In this document: in pieces, positions 34,866-44,569 of the stretch
How the letters are laid out: the number at the start of each line of letters is the position of its first letter
Position numbering within the stretch: the stretch's first letter is position 1
Assembly: GCA_963677935.2 (NCBI GenBank)
Contig: CAXXEH010000003.1
Span: 3,658,001 to 3,722,000 of the forward strand
DNA from: JAAFHB01 sp963677935
Lineage (GTDB): Bacteria > Bacteroidota > Bacteroidia > Bacteroidales > Prolixibacteraceae
Length of the DNA: 64,000 nucleotides
Reading direction: 5' to 3'
Translations under genes and position numbers: made by a program
The notes under the pieces: generated by a model
Database searches by the model: none
Seen by the model: the letters and a program-made list of their open reading frames with translations, nothing else
What the model was told of the DNA's origin: nothing

Positions 34866-36284
34866 ATGGAGATGGATAAAAACAGTATTAAAATTATTCG
34901 GATGAACTGTAAATGGCTGATTGGACTCTTGATTCTTGGATCTTGCTGTACCACTGAATCTTATTTAAAGGAAATTCAATTGACGAAGGATCAAACGAAA
35001 AACCATGATCTGGACAATAACGACAATTTTTCACCCGACGGAAAATGGTTGGTTTATGATACCCGGACCGGAATAGGCGGAATCGGAGGCAGCCCTTCGG
35101 TAGAGCGTGTAAATGTTGAAACGGGCAAAACCGAGGTGCTTTTCGGCATTGATGATAACCATGATTATGGACCAGGCGCCGGCGCTGCCAGTTACCATCC
35201 AATCGAAAACAAGGTGATTTTTATTCATGGACTGCCTGTTTGTACCGAAAAGAATCCTTATCAGCAATGGAGAAGGAGTGGTGTCATCGTCAAAGATGAT
35301 CAGCCCAACATTCCTATTCTAATGGATGCCCGAGATGTGACATTCCCTTTTACTCCGGGTGCCTTGAGAGGGGGAACGCACCGGCATGAATGGAGCCGCG
35401 ATGGCAAATGGGTGGGCTATACCTACAACGATGCCTTTATGAAAAAGCTGGAGGATTCAACAGGAATTAAATGGAATCTGCGGACCATTGCTGTCTCCAA
35501 TCAGCGCCATAGGGTAAATGTTGATCAGGATCCTGCTGGGGAGAATGTCGCCGGAACATGGTTTAGTGCCGTTGTTGTCAGGGTAGTACCCTCTCCGAAG
35601 CCGGGAAGTGATGAAATCAGTAATGCAGCCTCTGACAGTTGGATAGGTACTTCAGGTTATCAGAAACCGGATGGTTCCATGCAGGTTGCCAGAGCTTTTA
35701 TTGGGAAAGTGAATAACAAGGATGGAAACCCGGTGGATGAGCTTTTTGTGGTTGATATCCCCGATTCGATCAATGTAGCCGGGGAATTTGGTCCACTTGA
35801 AGGGACAAAAACCTCTTTTCCCATGCCTCCTAAAGGTACAGTTCAGCGCAGGTTAACCCATACGGCAGAGAGTAAATTCCCGGGATGTGGCGGTGTTGTC
35901 CGCTCTTCGCCCGACGGAAAGCTGATCTCCTTTCTGGCAAGAGATAAAAATGGAATTCAGCAGATCTATCTCATCTCACCTTTGGGTGGCGAGGCGGTGC
36001 AGGTTACAGAACACACTTCAGCTGTTCAAACGGGCGCCAGATGGAGCCACGATGGCAAATCGATTGCCTACATCTGGGATAACAGTATTGTACTTTGCGA
36101 AATTTCAGATCGTCCTTTTGAACAAAGAATGAGAAGATTGACGGCCCGGTCTGTCGAAGAGATATCCAATCTGGTGTGGTCCAATGATGAAAAAACAATG
36201 GCCTTCAATCGCATAATGCCTGTAGGTGTGAAAAATGATCAAAAAAAGCAGATCTTTGTTATCAAACTGAATTCAAATAAATAG
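34866..36284 (+). CDS. DUF3748 TolB/WD40-type beta-propeller lipoprotein
   Basis: The product has 472 residues if it starts at 34866. A second ATG at 34902 (MNCKWLIGLLILGSC) gives a shorter lipoprotein signal, and either start keeps the lipobox Cys. The body has repeated propeller blades: DNFSPDGKWLVYDTRTG, EWSRDGKWVGYTYND, VRSSPDGKLISFLARDKNG and RWSHDGKSIAYIWDN. This matches DUF3748 (E. coli YidR-like), related to TolB and to the oligogalacturonate-lyase propeller. No lyase residues can be assigned by eye, so a binding role is as likely as catalysis. It is only 3 bp from the next gene, implying translational coupling with the propeller-phosphoesterase. Confidence 0.85.
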   Translation: MEMDKNSIKIIRMNCKWLIGLLILGSCCTTESYLKEIQLTKDQTKNHDLDNNDNFSPDGKWLVYDTRTGIGGIGGSPSVERVNVETGKTEVLFGIDDNHDYGPGAGAASYHPIENKVIFIHGLPVCTEKNPYQQWRRSGVIVKDDQPNIPILMDARDVTFPFTPGALRGGTHRHEWSRDGKWVGYTYNDAFMKKLEDSTGIKWNLRTIAVSNQRHRVNVDQDPAGENVAGTWFSAVVVRVVPSPKPGSDEISNAASDSWIGTSGYQKPDGSMQVARAFIGKVNNKDGNPVDELFVVDIPDSINVAGEFGPLEGTKTSFPMPPKGTVQRRLTHTAESKFPGCGGVVRSSPDGKLISFLARDKNGIQQIYLISPLGGEAVQVTEHTSAVQTGARWSHDGKSIAYIWDNSIVLCEISDRPFEQRMRRLTARSVEEISNLVWSNDEKTMAFNRIMPVGVKNDQKKQIFVIKLNSNK

Positions 36285-36287
36285 AAG

Positions 36288-39011
36288 ATGAGATTTTTAC
36301 CACGCTTTGTAGCCTTTTCCTTTTTTGCGATAGGCTGTAATTTTGGATTTTCACAGAATAAGCTGGAGATCCTGACTGTTCCTGCTGGTGATAAGTTCAC
36401 CAAAATAAACGTTCAGGGTACAACAATCCTCCCCAGCGGAAGATTTTTAACCCCGGCTGGTGATTTTATCCGGATTACAAATGACCCATTCGGGATGGCC
36501 GTTTCCCCGGATGGGACGAAATCGGTGACATTACATAATGGGGTATTTACAATCATCGATCTCCCAACGATGGGTGCTACCCGTGTTCCAAGTTATGACA
36601 AGAAGATCAAATCACCTTTATCAAAAGGATCTTATCTTGGAGTGGCTTTTTCAGGAGATTCAAAAACAGTCTACCTGAGTGGAGGGGATAATGGAGCCGT
36701 AATCATTTACGATATCAGGAACTTTACCCGTCTTGACTCGATCTCCCTGAATGGAGTTGTTTCAGGTGTTACCTATAATGACAGTTTCACCTCTGATCTG
36801 GTTCTTAATGAGTCGAATAATGAGATCCTTGTGTTGGATCGGGGTAATTTCAGAATGGTGCGGATCGACCTGACAACAAAAAAGATTACGGCATCGATAC
36901 CTGTTGGACGTCAGCCTTTCGGACTCACCCTTAGCCCTAACGGGAAGACCGCTTTTGTAGCTAACGTGGGGATGTACTCCTATCCTTTAATAACGGGTGC
37001 CACCCCTTCCAATTACGATTCGTTGATGATCTCTCACCATCCGTATGGCGACAATACAAAAGAGTCGATTTACGGCACAGTGGTTGAAGGACGTAAAATA
37101 CCCGGCGTCGGAAGTCCGTTGCATCCCGATGCCATGAGCGTATTTACGATTGATCTGACTACTAATAAGGTGATTGATAAGTTTAAAACGGGACACCAGA
37201 TCGGCCATATGATCGAAGATGCAGAGGTCGTTGGGGGCGCAAGTCCCAATTCGATTGCAGTGGGTAAACAATTTGCCTATGTCTCCAACGCCACGAATGA
37301 CAATATTTCCATCATCGATTATAACAATCATAAGATTTTGGGTCATATTCCGATTCTGGTTGATTCACGGATTGACAAATACCGGGGATTGTTGCCATTT
37401 GGTCTGACACTCAGCAAAGATGAGAAAACACTCTATGTGGCTTTACTTGGATTTAATGCTGTAGCAGTTGTTGATGTCCAATCCAAAACGACAAAAGGTT
37501 TAATTCCTTCGGGATGGGGCCCCACAAGGGTAAAGTTATCCAAAGACGAAAAGGAGATCTATATCATTACTTGTCGTGGTTTAGGAGCAGGTCCTAACGG
37601 CGGTAAGGGTTTTGTGTCGCCACAGCAAGGTTTTTATGTTGGCGATTTACAGTTGGGAAGTTTTCAGAAGGTGATGATGCCAGATGACGCCCAACTGGCA
37701 ACTTACACTAAACAGTCGATTGAGAATACCTTTAAAAGTGTTACCTTGACCGATGACGCAACGAATCCCCTGCCTCCTTTTCCAGGTGTGCGTAAGTCAC
37801 CTATTAAATACATAGTTTACATCACCAAGGAGAACAGAACATATGATGAGATATTTGGTCAGTTAAAAAATGCCACGGGGGATAGTACGATTGCACGGTT
37901 CGGAGTAAACAATGAATATACCTTACCCGACTCGTTGCGAAAGAAATTTCCGCAGATGAGGGTAAGCCCTAATCATATTAAGGCAGCTCAGCAATTCTCA
38001 TTTTCAGATAATTATTACTGCGACAGTGATGCCTCCATTCATGGGCACCATTGGATGATGGGTGTTATTCCCAACGAATGGGTAGAGGCCAACTCCAGTG
38101 TATCCAAATCTGCTATGATTTTTTCAAAGGCGCCGGGCAGGCGTCATCCCGGCACGACCGGCAGCATTGATCCTGAAGATTATGCAGAGATTGGCGGGCT
38201 ATGGGAAGCGCTCGACAGGGCCAAAGTATCGTTTTACAACTTTGGAGAAGCGAATGAAACTGCCCTGGTCCGCGAGGAGTGGAATGATGTAAATACGGGT
38301 GCGGCCCATGGCGTGATGGTCCCAATGCAAAAGGCGTTGTTTAACAGGACAAGTCATAATTATGCAGGATTTAATACCAATATTCCTGACCAGTACAGAA
38401 TGGATCAGTTTGAGAAAGAGTTTACTGATAAATGGATCAAAGGGAAGGAAAAATTACCTTCACTGCTGACCATGCAGGTCCCCAACGATCATGGCGCTGG
38501 TATCAGGCCTGTCGATGGCTATTACTCTCCCAACTCCTTTATGGCGGATAATGACCTGGCAGTGGGGCGGATACTCCATTTTCTCTCAAGAACGAAATAC
38601 TGGAAAAATATGCTGGTTATTATTACAGAGGATGACCCTCAGGGTGGAGTTGATCATATCGACGCGCACCGCTCGGTGTTGATGATGGAGGGTCCCTATG
38701 TGAAAAAAGGTTATGTTTCTCATACCCACGCCAATTTTGGATCAATCCTGAAAACAATTTACAACATCCTGAATGTTAAATATGTCAACCAGTTTGATGT
38801 GACGGCTTCGTTGTTACAGGACTTCTTCACCTCTACTCCCGATTATACACCCTATACACTTGAAAAGAACGATTCACGTGTGTTTGATGCGGAGAAATCA
38901 ATGAAAAGGTATCAACGGACGATTGACTGGCGTAAAATAGAACAGGGGCCACCTTTGGATAATGAAGAAGTTGAACGGGCAGTTCATTATAATAAACAGA
39001 ATCAAAAATAA
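36288..39011 (+). CDS. YVTN beta-propeller fused to a phosphoesterase (PF04185-type)
   Basis: The 907-residue exported protein has a signal peptide (about 1-23). Residues about 35-440 form a YVTN-type seven-bladed propeller (SGVTYNDSF, RQPFGLTLSPNGKTAFVAN, LPFGLTLSKDEKTLYVALLG). Residues about 505-860 are an alkaline-phosphatase-superfamily phosphoesterase related to phospholipase C and acid phosphatases, recognised by YITKENRTYDEIFG, VPNDHGAG, IITEDDPQGGVDHIDAH and HTHANFGSILKTIYNIL, which provide the metal-binding acids and His. It should cleave phosphomono- or phosphodiesters outside the cytoplasm, with the propeller as a docking module. It lies 3 bp after the DUF3748 gene and 38 bp before a ceramidase-like gene. 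Confidence 0.9.
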   Translation: MRFLPRFVAFSFFAIGCNFGFSQNKLEILTVPAGDKFTKINVQGTTILPSGRFLTPAGDFIRITNDPFGMAVSPDGTKSVTLHNGVFTIIDLPTMGATRVPSYDKKIKSPLSKGSYLGVAFSGDSKTVYLSGGDNGAVIIYDIRNFTRLDSISLNGVVSGVTYNDSFTSDLVLNESNNEILVLDRGNFRMVRIDLTTKKITASIPVGRQPFGLTLSPNGKTAFVANVGMYSYPLITGATPSNYDSLMISHHPYGDNTKESIYGTVVEGRKIPGVGSPLHPDAMSVFTIDLTTNKVIDKFKTGHQIGHMIEDAEVVGGASPNSIAVGKQFAYVSNATNDNISIIDYNNHKILGHIPILVDSRIDKYRGLLPFGLTLSKDEKTLYVALLGFNAVAVVDVQSKTTKGLIPSGWGPTRVKLSKDEKEIYIITCRGLGAGPNGGKGFVSPQQGFYVGDLQLGSFQKVMMPDDAQLATYTKQSIENTFKSVTLTDDATNPLPPFPGVRKSPIKYIVYITKENRTYDEIFGQLKNATGDSTIARFGVNNEYTLPDSLRKKFPQMRVSPNHIKAAQQFSFSDNYYCDSDASIHGHHWMMGVIPNEWVEANSSVSKSAMIFSKAPGRRHPGTTGSIDPEDYAEIGGLWEALDRAKVSFYNFGEANETALVREEWNDVNTGAAHGVMVPMQKALFNRTSHNYAGFNTNIPDQYRMDQFEKEFTDKWIKGKEKLPSLLTMQVPNDHGAGIRPVDGYYSPNSFMADNDLAVGRILHFLSRTKYWKNMLVIITEDDPQGGVDHIDAHRSVLMMEGPYVKKGYVSHTHANFGSILKTIYNILNVKYVNQFDVTASLLQDFFTSTPDYTPYTLEKNDSRVFDAEKSMKRYQRTIDWRKIEQGPPLDNEEVERAVHYNKQNQK

Positions 39012-39049
39012 AGTAGTTTAAGTTGTTAAATATCATACAATTAATAATT

Positions 39050-40606
39050 ATGAAATTTTTTTTTAAGCTATTGGGATGGGTATTGCTGGTTTTGATAATC
39101 GGATTAGTTATTTGGGTTCATTCCAACTTAAAGGATCGCAATCCGGGTTATAAGGCGGATATGAAAGTTTTAAACAACCAACCTTCAGAACTTAAGGCTG
39201 GATTTGCCGCTTTCCCGATTACACCGGAGGTTCCGGACCGGTGGGTCGATAAAAACAAGGATGCCGAGTATCATCCCGAAGATGGCGATACGTTCACAGA
39301 TGGTAACGGGAATGGTGTTTTTGATGGGGTGTGGATTGCCGGATTCGGAAATAGCCGGGCAGCTAACGGAGTGCACGACGATGTCTGGGCCAGAACAATG
39401 GTCATTGATGACGGTAAAACACGTCTTGCGCTTGTTGTACTCGATGCGATCGGGTTTATGAACGACGATATTATCGATATCAGAGGGAGACTTCCCCACG
39501 ATCTAGGAGTTACCTATACGATTGTTTCCTCTACCCATACTCATGAAAGTGCTGATTTATTGGGTCTTTGGGGAGATTCACATTTCAGGAGCGGGATTAA
39601 TAAGAAATGGCTGGAATATGTAAAAACGCAGGTTGTAAAATCGGTAGTCACTGCAGTTAAAAACCTGCGTCCGGCAAGATTGGAGATTTCGCAAGACCTG
39701 ACTGGAGCACTGCCTCTGGCAATTGATACCCGTAAACCGGAAGTCTTCGATTCGGGTCTAAGATTAATCAAGGCTGTTGACAAAGAAAAAGGGACGATTT
39801 TGGGATCATTGGTGTCGTGGGGAGATCACCCTGAAACCTTATGGAGCGACAACTTGCTAATCAGTTCCGACTTTTGCCATTATGTTCGCGAAGGTGTTGA
39901 AAAGGGGATTTTCAACAAGGATAGTTTGATGAAGCCAGGTATTGGTGGCGTATGCATCTATTCAAATGGCGCTGTTGGCGGATTGATGACTACCCATCCG
40001 AGACTGACGATCAAAGACCCTTTCACAGGGAAAGAATTTAAGGCACCTACTTTTGAAAAGGCAGAAGCGCAAGGGAAACAACTCGCTCTATTGGCTTTGA
40101 ATGCCATGGAAAAACCGGAAGAAAAAATCGACTCTGCTTCGATTTCGTTGGTTGTCCGCACCCTCTTTTTGTCAATCGATAATATCATGTTTGAACTTGG
40201 CACATCCATGGGTGTACTCGACAGAGGTACAACAGGATGGATGAAGATGCGTTCCGAGATTTCTGCTTTTAAAATCGGGCCGCTATCATTTGCGACCTTG
40301 CCTGGCGAGATTTATCCTGAGATTCTGAATGGAGGAGTTGAAGCGCCGGAAGGTCAGGACTTTAAAATTGCACCGGTTGAGGTTCCCAGTGTAAGGGATA
40401 TGATGGGGGGGAAATACAAATTTGTTATTGGCCTGGCCAATGATGAGATCGGTTATATCGTTCCCAAGAGTCAGTGGGATGTTAAGGCCCCATATACCTA
40501 TAAAAAAGATGGGGCACCTTACGGTGAGGGAAATTCTCTCGGTTCGGAAACGGCCCCAACACTCCATAAAAACCTGAAGGAGATTTTGGGGGAACTAAAT
40601 AAATAA
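39050..40606 (+). CDS. Neutral/alkaline ceramidase-like hydrolase, membrane-anchored (1)
   Basis: I place the start at 39050 (MKFFFKLLGWVLL), not the TTG 27 bp upstream. The 518-residue product has an N-terminal transmembrane anchor (about 8-22). The body resembles the N-terminal domain of neutral ceramidase (PF04734): GFAAFPITPEVPDRW, a STHTHES zinc motif with His163 and His165, and SWGDHPETLW with His260. An insertion DTFTDGNGNGVFDGVW near residue 85 looks like a calcium-binding loop. Many bacterial members of this family have no proven ceramidase activity, so N-acyl or ester hydrolysis of another substrate is possible. Its stop is 2 bp before the next start. Two more family members lie at 54917 and 57620. 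Confidence 0.88.
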   Translation: MKFFFKLLGWVLLVLIIGLVIWVHSNLKDRNPGYKADMKVLNNQPSELKAGFAAFPITPEVPDRWVDKNKDAEYHPEDGDTFTDGNGNGVFDGVWIAGFGNSRAANGVHDDVWARTMVIDDGKTRLALVVLDAIGFMNDDIIDIRGRLPHDLGVTYTIVSSTHTHESADLLGLWGDSHFRSGINKKWLEYVKTQVVKSVVTAVKNLRPARLEISQDLTGALPLAIDTRKPEVFDSGLRLIKAVDKEKGTILGSLVSWGDHPETLWSDNLLISSDFCHYVREGVEKGIFNKDSLMKPGIGGVCIYSNGAVGGLMTTHPRLTIKDPFTGKEFKAPTFEKAEAQGKQLALLALNAMEKPEEKIDSASISLVVRTLFLSIDNIMFELGTSMGVLDRGTTGWMKMRSEISAFKIGPLSFATLPGEIYPEILNGGVEAPEGQDFKIAPVEVPSVRDMMGGKYKFVIGLANDEIGYIVPKSQWDVKAPYTYKKDGAPYGEGNSLGSETAPTLHKNLKEILGELNK

Positions 40607-40608
40607 TT

Positions 40609-41610
40609 ATGGGAGTAAAACATGGAATTTTCAAACGTGTACTTTATGGCCTAATTTGGATCGTCATCATCTTTGCATCGCTGATGATGACCCCCCGGAT
40701 TTGGTCTGCCTTGAATCCTGACAAACCCCCTGTAGGCTACCATTTTCTGACACCAACCTATGTCGCTATCAAGATCGGATTGGAAAAGATGATAGACAGA
40801 AGGCCACAGGTGCCATCTGATATTCAGGAAATTAAAAACATTGAATATAAAAATATCAATGGAAAATCGGTTCAGCTCGATATTTATAAATCCAAATCTG
40901 TCATCAAACCAGCCCCTTTACTGGTGTTTATTCACGGAGGTGGCTGGAAGAGTGGCAACCGGGCTGATTATCTGGTTTATCTTATTGCCTTTGCCAAAAA
41001 GGGTTATGTCACTGCAACAGTTTCCTACCGGTTGCTGAATGTTGCTCCCTATCCTGCCTGTGCCGAAGATATAACAGATGCGGTTCAGTGGCTGTATAAA
41101 AATGGGGAAAACTATGGTTACGATCCCGACAGAATAGCCCTGATAGGTGGTTCGGCAGGTGCACATCTGGCAATGCTGGCAGGTTACGAATGGAAGAGAA
41201 ATGGTGCACCCCCCGATTCTTCAAAAGCCCAGGGAATCAGGCACAAGATCAAAGCCGTGGTCGACATCTACGGACCAACTGATCTGACCACCGAATTTTC
41301 AAGGACCAATTCAACGGTTACCGATTTTCTTGCCCGGACTTATGATCAGGCTCCGGAAATATTTATGGAAGCGTCTCCCATCCATTACCTGAATAAAAAT
41401 AATCCACCAACAATGATTCTGCATGGCACATCAGATCAGATTGTGCCAGTCAGCCAATCCGATCTGTTGAAAGGACGCCTTGATAGTCTGGGAGTTCCCA
41501 ATGTTTATTACAAGGTCCCATTGTGGCCCCACACCATGGATGCCATCGAAAGGGTTAACCGCTTTTCGGAGGAAAAGATGACTTTGTTCTTTGAGAACTA
41601 TCTAAAATAA
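40609..41610 (+). CDS. HGGG-type alpha/beta-hydrolase esterase, membrane-anchored (1)
   Basis: The 333-residue protein has an N-terminal hydrophobic anchor (about 11-27). The carboxylesterase core has oxyanion motif FIHGGGWKSG (109-112 for HGGG), nucleophile Ser182 in LIGGSAGAHLAML, an Asp in GTSDQIVP, and a His in PLWPHTMDA. This is the bifunctional feruloyl/acetyl-xylan-esterase type of alpha/beta hydrolase. The N-terminus shares TPRIWSALNPDKPPVGYHF with the next gene, showing duplication. It starts 2 bp after the ceramidase-like stop, so it is translationally coupled. Ester release from a glycan or lipid is inferred. Confidence 0.9.
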   Translation: MGVKHGIFKRVLYGLIWIVIIFASLMMTPRIWSALNPDKPPVGYHFLTPTYVAIKIGLEKMIDRRPQVPSDIQEIKNIEYKNINGKSVQLDIYKSKSVIKPAPLLVFIHGGGWKSGNRADYLVYLIAFAKKGYVTATVSYRLLNVAPYPACAEDITDAVQWLYKNGENYGYDPDRIALIGGSAGAHLAMLAGYEWKRNGAPPDSSKAQGIRHKIKAVVDIYGPTDLTTEFSRTNSTVTDFLARTYDQAPEIFMEASPIHYLNKNNPPTMILHGTSDQIVPVSQSDLLKGRLDSLGVPNVYYKVPLWPHTMDAIERVNRFSEEKMTLFFENYLK

Positions 41611-41669
41611 TCACTGATCCGTTCCGGTGAAAATGGCCGAAAGTTGGTCAAACAAATTGAGTTGTAATT

Positions 41670-42659
41670 ATGAGAATATTGAAACGCTTTTTTTACGGGT
41701 TATTGATCATCCTGATATTAGGATTTCTTTTAGTAGCATCACCCCGGGTATGGTCGGCTTTGAATCCGGATAAACCACCTGTGGGCTACCATTTTATGCT
41801 TCCTGGTTATATAGCGCTTGGCCTTGGACTCGAAAAGGTAATTGATACCAATCCGCCGGTTCCTGCAGATATCGAGGTGATCAAGGACATTGAATACAAA
41901 AATATCAACGGAAAATCACTTCAAATCGATATCTATCGTCCTAAAAACATCGTTAAACCGGCGCCACTGCTTGTCTTTATTCATGGTGGATCGTGGAGTC
42001 ATGGAAAACGATCCGATTATCTGGTCTATCTGCTGGCATTTGCCAAAAAAGGGTATATGACCGCCACCGTGTCTTACCGACTGTTGAAGGAAGGGCCCTA
42101 TCCTGCATGTATCGAAGATATTACAGACGCCGTACAATGGTTTTTCAGGAATGGCGAAAAATACGGTTACGATCCGGATAGGATTGCCTTGATCGGTGGA
42201 TCGGCGGGAGCTCATCTGGCCCTTCTGGCAGCATACGAATGGAAGAAACCAGGAATAAGTGCTGATACTGCAAAAGTTCCCCTCGCTCCCCATCGGATAA
42301 AAGCGGTGGTTGATATTTACGGACCAATTGACCTGACAACTGAATATGCGAAAAACCAACGTTTGGTGATCAATCTGATTGGGCATCCTTACAGTGAGAC
42401 ACCTCAACTTTACAAAGAGGCATCACCAATCCAATATCTTGATAAAAATGATCCACCCACGATGATCCTTCACGGTACATCCGACAACCTCGTCCCATAT
42501 AGTCAGTCTGATCTTCTTAAAGCAAAGCTCGACAGTCTGGGTGTTCCCAGCGTATATTATAAAGTTCCGTTTTGGCCTCACGCAATGGATGTTGTTCAAC
42601 GAGTAAATGACTTTTCGCAGCGGAAGATGAACGATTTTTTTGAGAAATATGTAAAATAG
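41670..42659 (+). CDS. HGGG-type alpha/beta-hydrolase esterase, membrane-anchored (2)
   Basis: The 329-residue paralogue of the preceding esterase has the same anchor-plus-core layout. Its oxyanion motif is HGGS rather than HGGG (FIHGGSWSHG), the nucleophile is Ser178 in LIGGSAGAHLALL, and the acid/His regions are GTSDNLVP and PFWPHAMDV. The shared leader VWSALNPDKPPVGYHF and the near-identical EDITDAVQW block show recent duplication. The HGGS change near the oxyanion hole may alter acyl preference. It lies 59 bp after its paralogue and 32 bp before the MFS transporter gene, consistent with one operon. Confidence 0.9.
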   Translation: MRILKRFFYGLLIILILGFLLVASPRVWSALNPDKPPVGYHFMLPGYIALGLGLEKVIDTNPPVPADIEVIKDIEYKNINGKSLQIDIYRPKNIVKPAPLLVFIHGGSWSHGKRSDYLVYLLAFAKKGYMTATVSYRLLKEGPYPACIEDITDAVQWFFRNGEKYGYDPDRIALIGGSAGAHLALLAAYEWKKPGISADTAKVPLAPHRIKAVVDIYGPIDLTTEYAKNQRLVINLIGHPYSETPQLYKEASPIQYLDKNDPPTMILHGTSDNLVPYSQSDLLKAKLDSLGVPSVYYKVPFWPHAMDVVQRVNDFSQRKMNDFFEKYVK

Positions 42660-42691
42660 AAATTTTAATCATTAAATTATATCTTCTCGCT

Positions 42692-43933
42692 ATGCAAGAA
42701 AAAAAATGGTACCCCTGGCTGGTCGTGGCTCTTTTATGGGTTGTCGCGCTGTTGAACTATCTGGACCGGCAAATGCTTTCAACCATGAAACCGACCATGA
42801 TGATCGATATTGCCGAATTAAATACAGCGGCAAATTTTGGACGGTTAATGGCTATTTTCCTATGGATCTATGCGCTGATGAGCCCCGTGTCTGGCATAAT
42901 TGCAGACAGGCTGAACCGTAAATGGATGATCGTAGGGAGCTTATTTGTCTGGTCGGCGGTTACAATGATGATGGGTTTTGCTAAAACCTTTGATCAGCTT
43001 TATATACTTCGGGCACTTATGGGGGTAAGTGAAGCTTTCTATATGCCTGCTGGCCTTGCTCTTATAGCAGACTATCATCAGGGGAAAACCCGTTCGGTAG
43101 CGGTTGGATTACACATGACCGGTATTTATCTGGGGCAGGCCCTTGGAGGGTTTGGGGCAACTATTGCAGTAAACTTTTCGTGGCAGACCACCTTTCACGT
43201 TTTCGGATTAATTGGTGTTCTCTACAGCATTATTCTTATACTTTTTCTGAGAGAGAAAAAGGCTTATACCATTGCCCGGAATCTTACCTATTCACTGTGG
43301 AAAAGGTTTAAAGAGTTGTTTAAAGGGATGGGTATTTTATTGGGTAACATCTCTTTTTGGGTAATTTTGTTTTATTTCTCGGCGCCAAGTCTACCCGGAT
43401 GGGCAACTAAAAGCTGGCTGCCTACACTATTTGCCAATAATTTGCATATTGATATGTCACATGCAGGACCTCTTGCTACGATTACCATGGCTTTGTCGTC
43501 CCTTGTGGGGGTGTTAATGGGTGGTTTGATCTCTGACAGATGGATTCAACGAAACATGCGTGGAAGGATATTCACCGGGGCCATAGGTCTGACACTGACA
43601 ATCCCATCAGTTTTGTTAATTGGATTTGGACACGAATTTCTACCTATCATGCTTGGTGCATCGCTCTTCGGTTTAGGGTTTGGAATTTTTGATGTAAACT
43701 GCATGCCTATTTTATGTCAATTTGCATCGCCACGTTATAGAGCAACAGGATACGGACTGATGAACCTTGCAGGGATTTCTACAGGTGCAGTAATCACCAC
43801 CTTTCTGGGAAAATCGGCCGATTCAGGCAATCTGAGCCGGGATATTGCACTTTTGTCTGTTTTTGTACTGGCAGCGGTGGTTTTACAGTTGACCATGTTG
43901 CATCCAAAAACAGCGAACAAAACGGAAGATTAA
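42692..43933 (+). CDS. MFS transporter, ACS (anion:cation symporter)-type
   Basis: The 413-residue protein has about 12 hydrophobic segments. It shows ALLNYLDRQMLSTMKPTM in the first helix, a form typical of the ACS family that includes hexuronate and glucarate carriers, then DRLNRKWMIVGS and ISDRWIQRNMRGR in the loops after helices 2 and 8. It is the only recognisable transporter in the window, and it follows two esterases and the ceramidase-like gene. Uptake of an acidic sugar or other small anion released by the cluster is the best guess. Sequence alone does not give the substrate. Confidence 0.93.
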   Translation: MQEKKWYPWLVVALLWVVALLNYLDRQMLSTMKPTMMIDIAELNTAANFGRLMAIFLWIYALMSPVSGIIADRLNRKWMIVGSLFVWSAVTMMMGFAKTFDQLYILRALMGVSEAFYMPAGLALIADYHQGKTRSVAVGLHMTGIYLGQALGGFGATIAVNFSWQTTFHVFGLIGVLYSIILILFLREKKAYTIARNLTYSLWKRFKELFKGMGILLGNISFWVILFYFSAPSLPGWATKSWLPTLFANNLHIDMSHAGPLATITMALSSLVGVLMGGLISDRWIQRNMRGRIFTGAIGLTLTIPSVLLIGFGHEFLPIMLGASLFGLGFGIFDVNCMPILCQFASPRYRATGYGLMNLAGISTGAVITTFLGKSADSGNLSRDIALLSVFVLAAVVLQLTMLHPKTANKTED

Positions 43934-44080
43934 CCTATTGAATTCATCGAAAATCTGTATATTTACCAGTTAAGCATTAAAGAATTACAGTCATATAAAA
44001 AATCTGATGATCGTATTGGTCACTCATTTGTTTGCTTAAGACCACCTTATTTTAAAGAAGTGTTTTTTAACAAGATTGGG

Positions 44081-44545
44081 ATGATAACTAATAAATTAGA
44101 TAAATCATTTGGACCATCCGGTAGTATTGCCGGAGTGTTTCTTTTTATTTCCGGAATGATCATTACTTTTTTTTCATTTTCCGGACTTTTCCTCCTTTTG
44201 TTCGGAGCCTTCTGGGGATTCTCTACATCAGGCACCAAAATTGATGTAGAAAACAGAAAAATAATGTTTTCAAATAACTTGTTTGGATTTTGGGTAACAG
44301 GCCGATGGATGGATATTCAGCCTGATATGAAAATTGGGATAAAGGTATCAATCAAAGTATGGAGAACATTTAGCCGAAGTAACCGTACGCTGGACATTCC
44401 CGTTAAGGATTTTAGAATAATATTGTATTATTCAGACAATAAGGAGATTATGCCAATTTTGAAGGCCAAATCACTGGATAAGGCAAAAATTGAATTAGAT
44501 CGGCTTAGCCAACTTCTGAAGATTGGTGTGATTAAGTACAGTTAA
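44081..44545 (+). CDS. Small two-helix membrane protein, function unknown
   Basis: I prefer the ATG at 44081 (154 residues) to the GTG at 44060. Two adjacent hydrophobic segments at about 19-36 and 38-54 (GSIAGVFLFISGMIITFFSF, then SGLFLLLFGAFWGF) form a hairpin near the N-terminus. The remaining 100 residues are a soluble, beta-rich domain with many Lys and Ile/Val residues (KIGIKVSIKVWRTFSR). I recognise no family. It sits alone between the MFS gene and the propeller glycosidase gene, on the same strand, in a 150-bp gap context, so linkage to the cluster is by position only. Confidence 0.7.
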   Translation: MITNKLDKSFGPSGSIAGVFLFISGMIITFFSFSGLFLLLFGAFWGFSTSGTKIDVENRKIMFSNNLFGFWVTGRWMDIQPDMKIGIKVSIKVWRTFSRSNRTLDIPVKDFRIILYYSDNKEIMPILKAKSLDKAKIELDRLSQLLKIGVIKYS

Positions 44546-44569
44546 AAGAATAGTAGTTTTTATGATTAA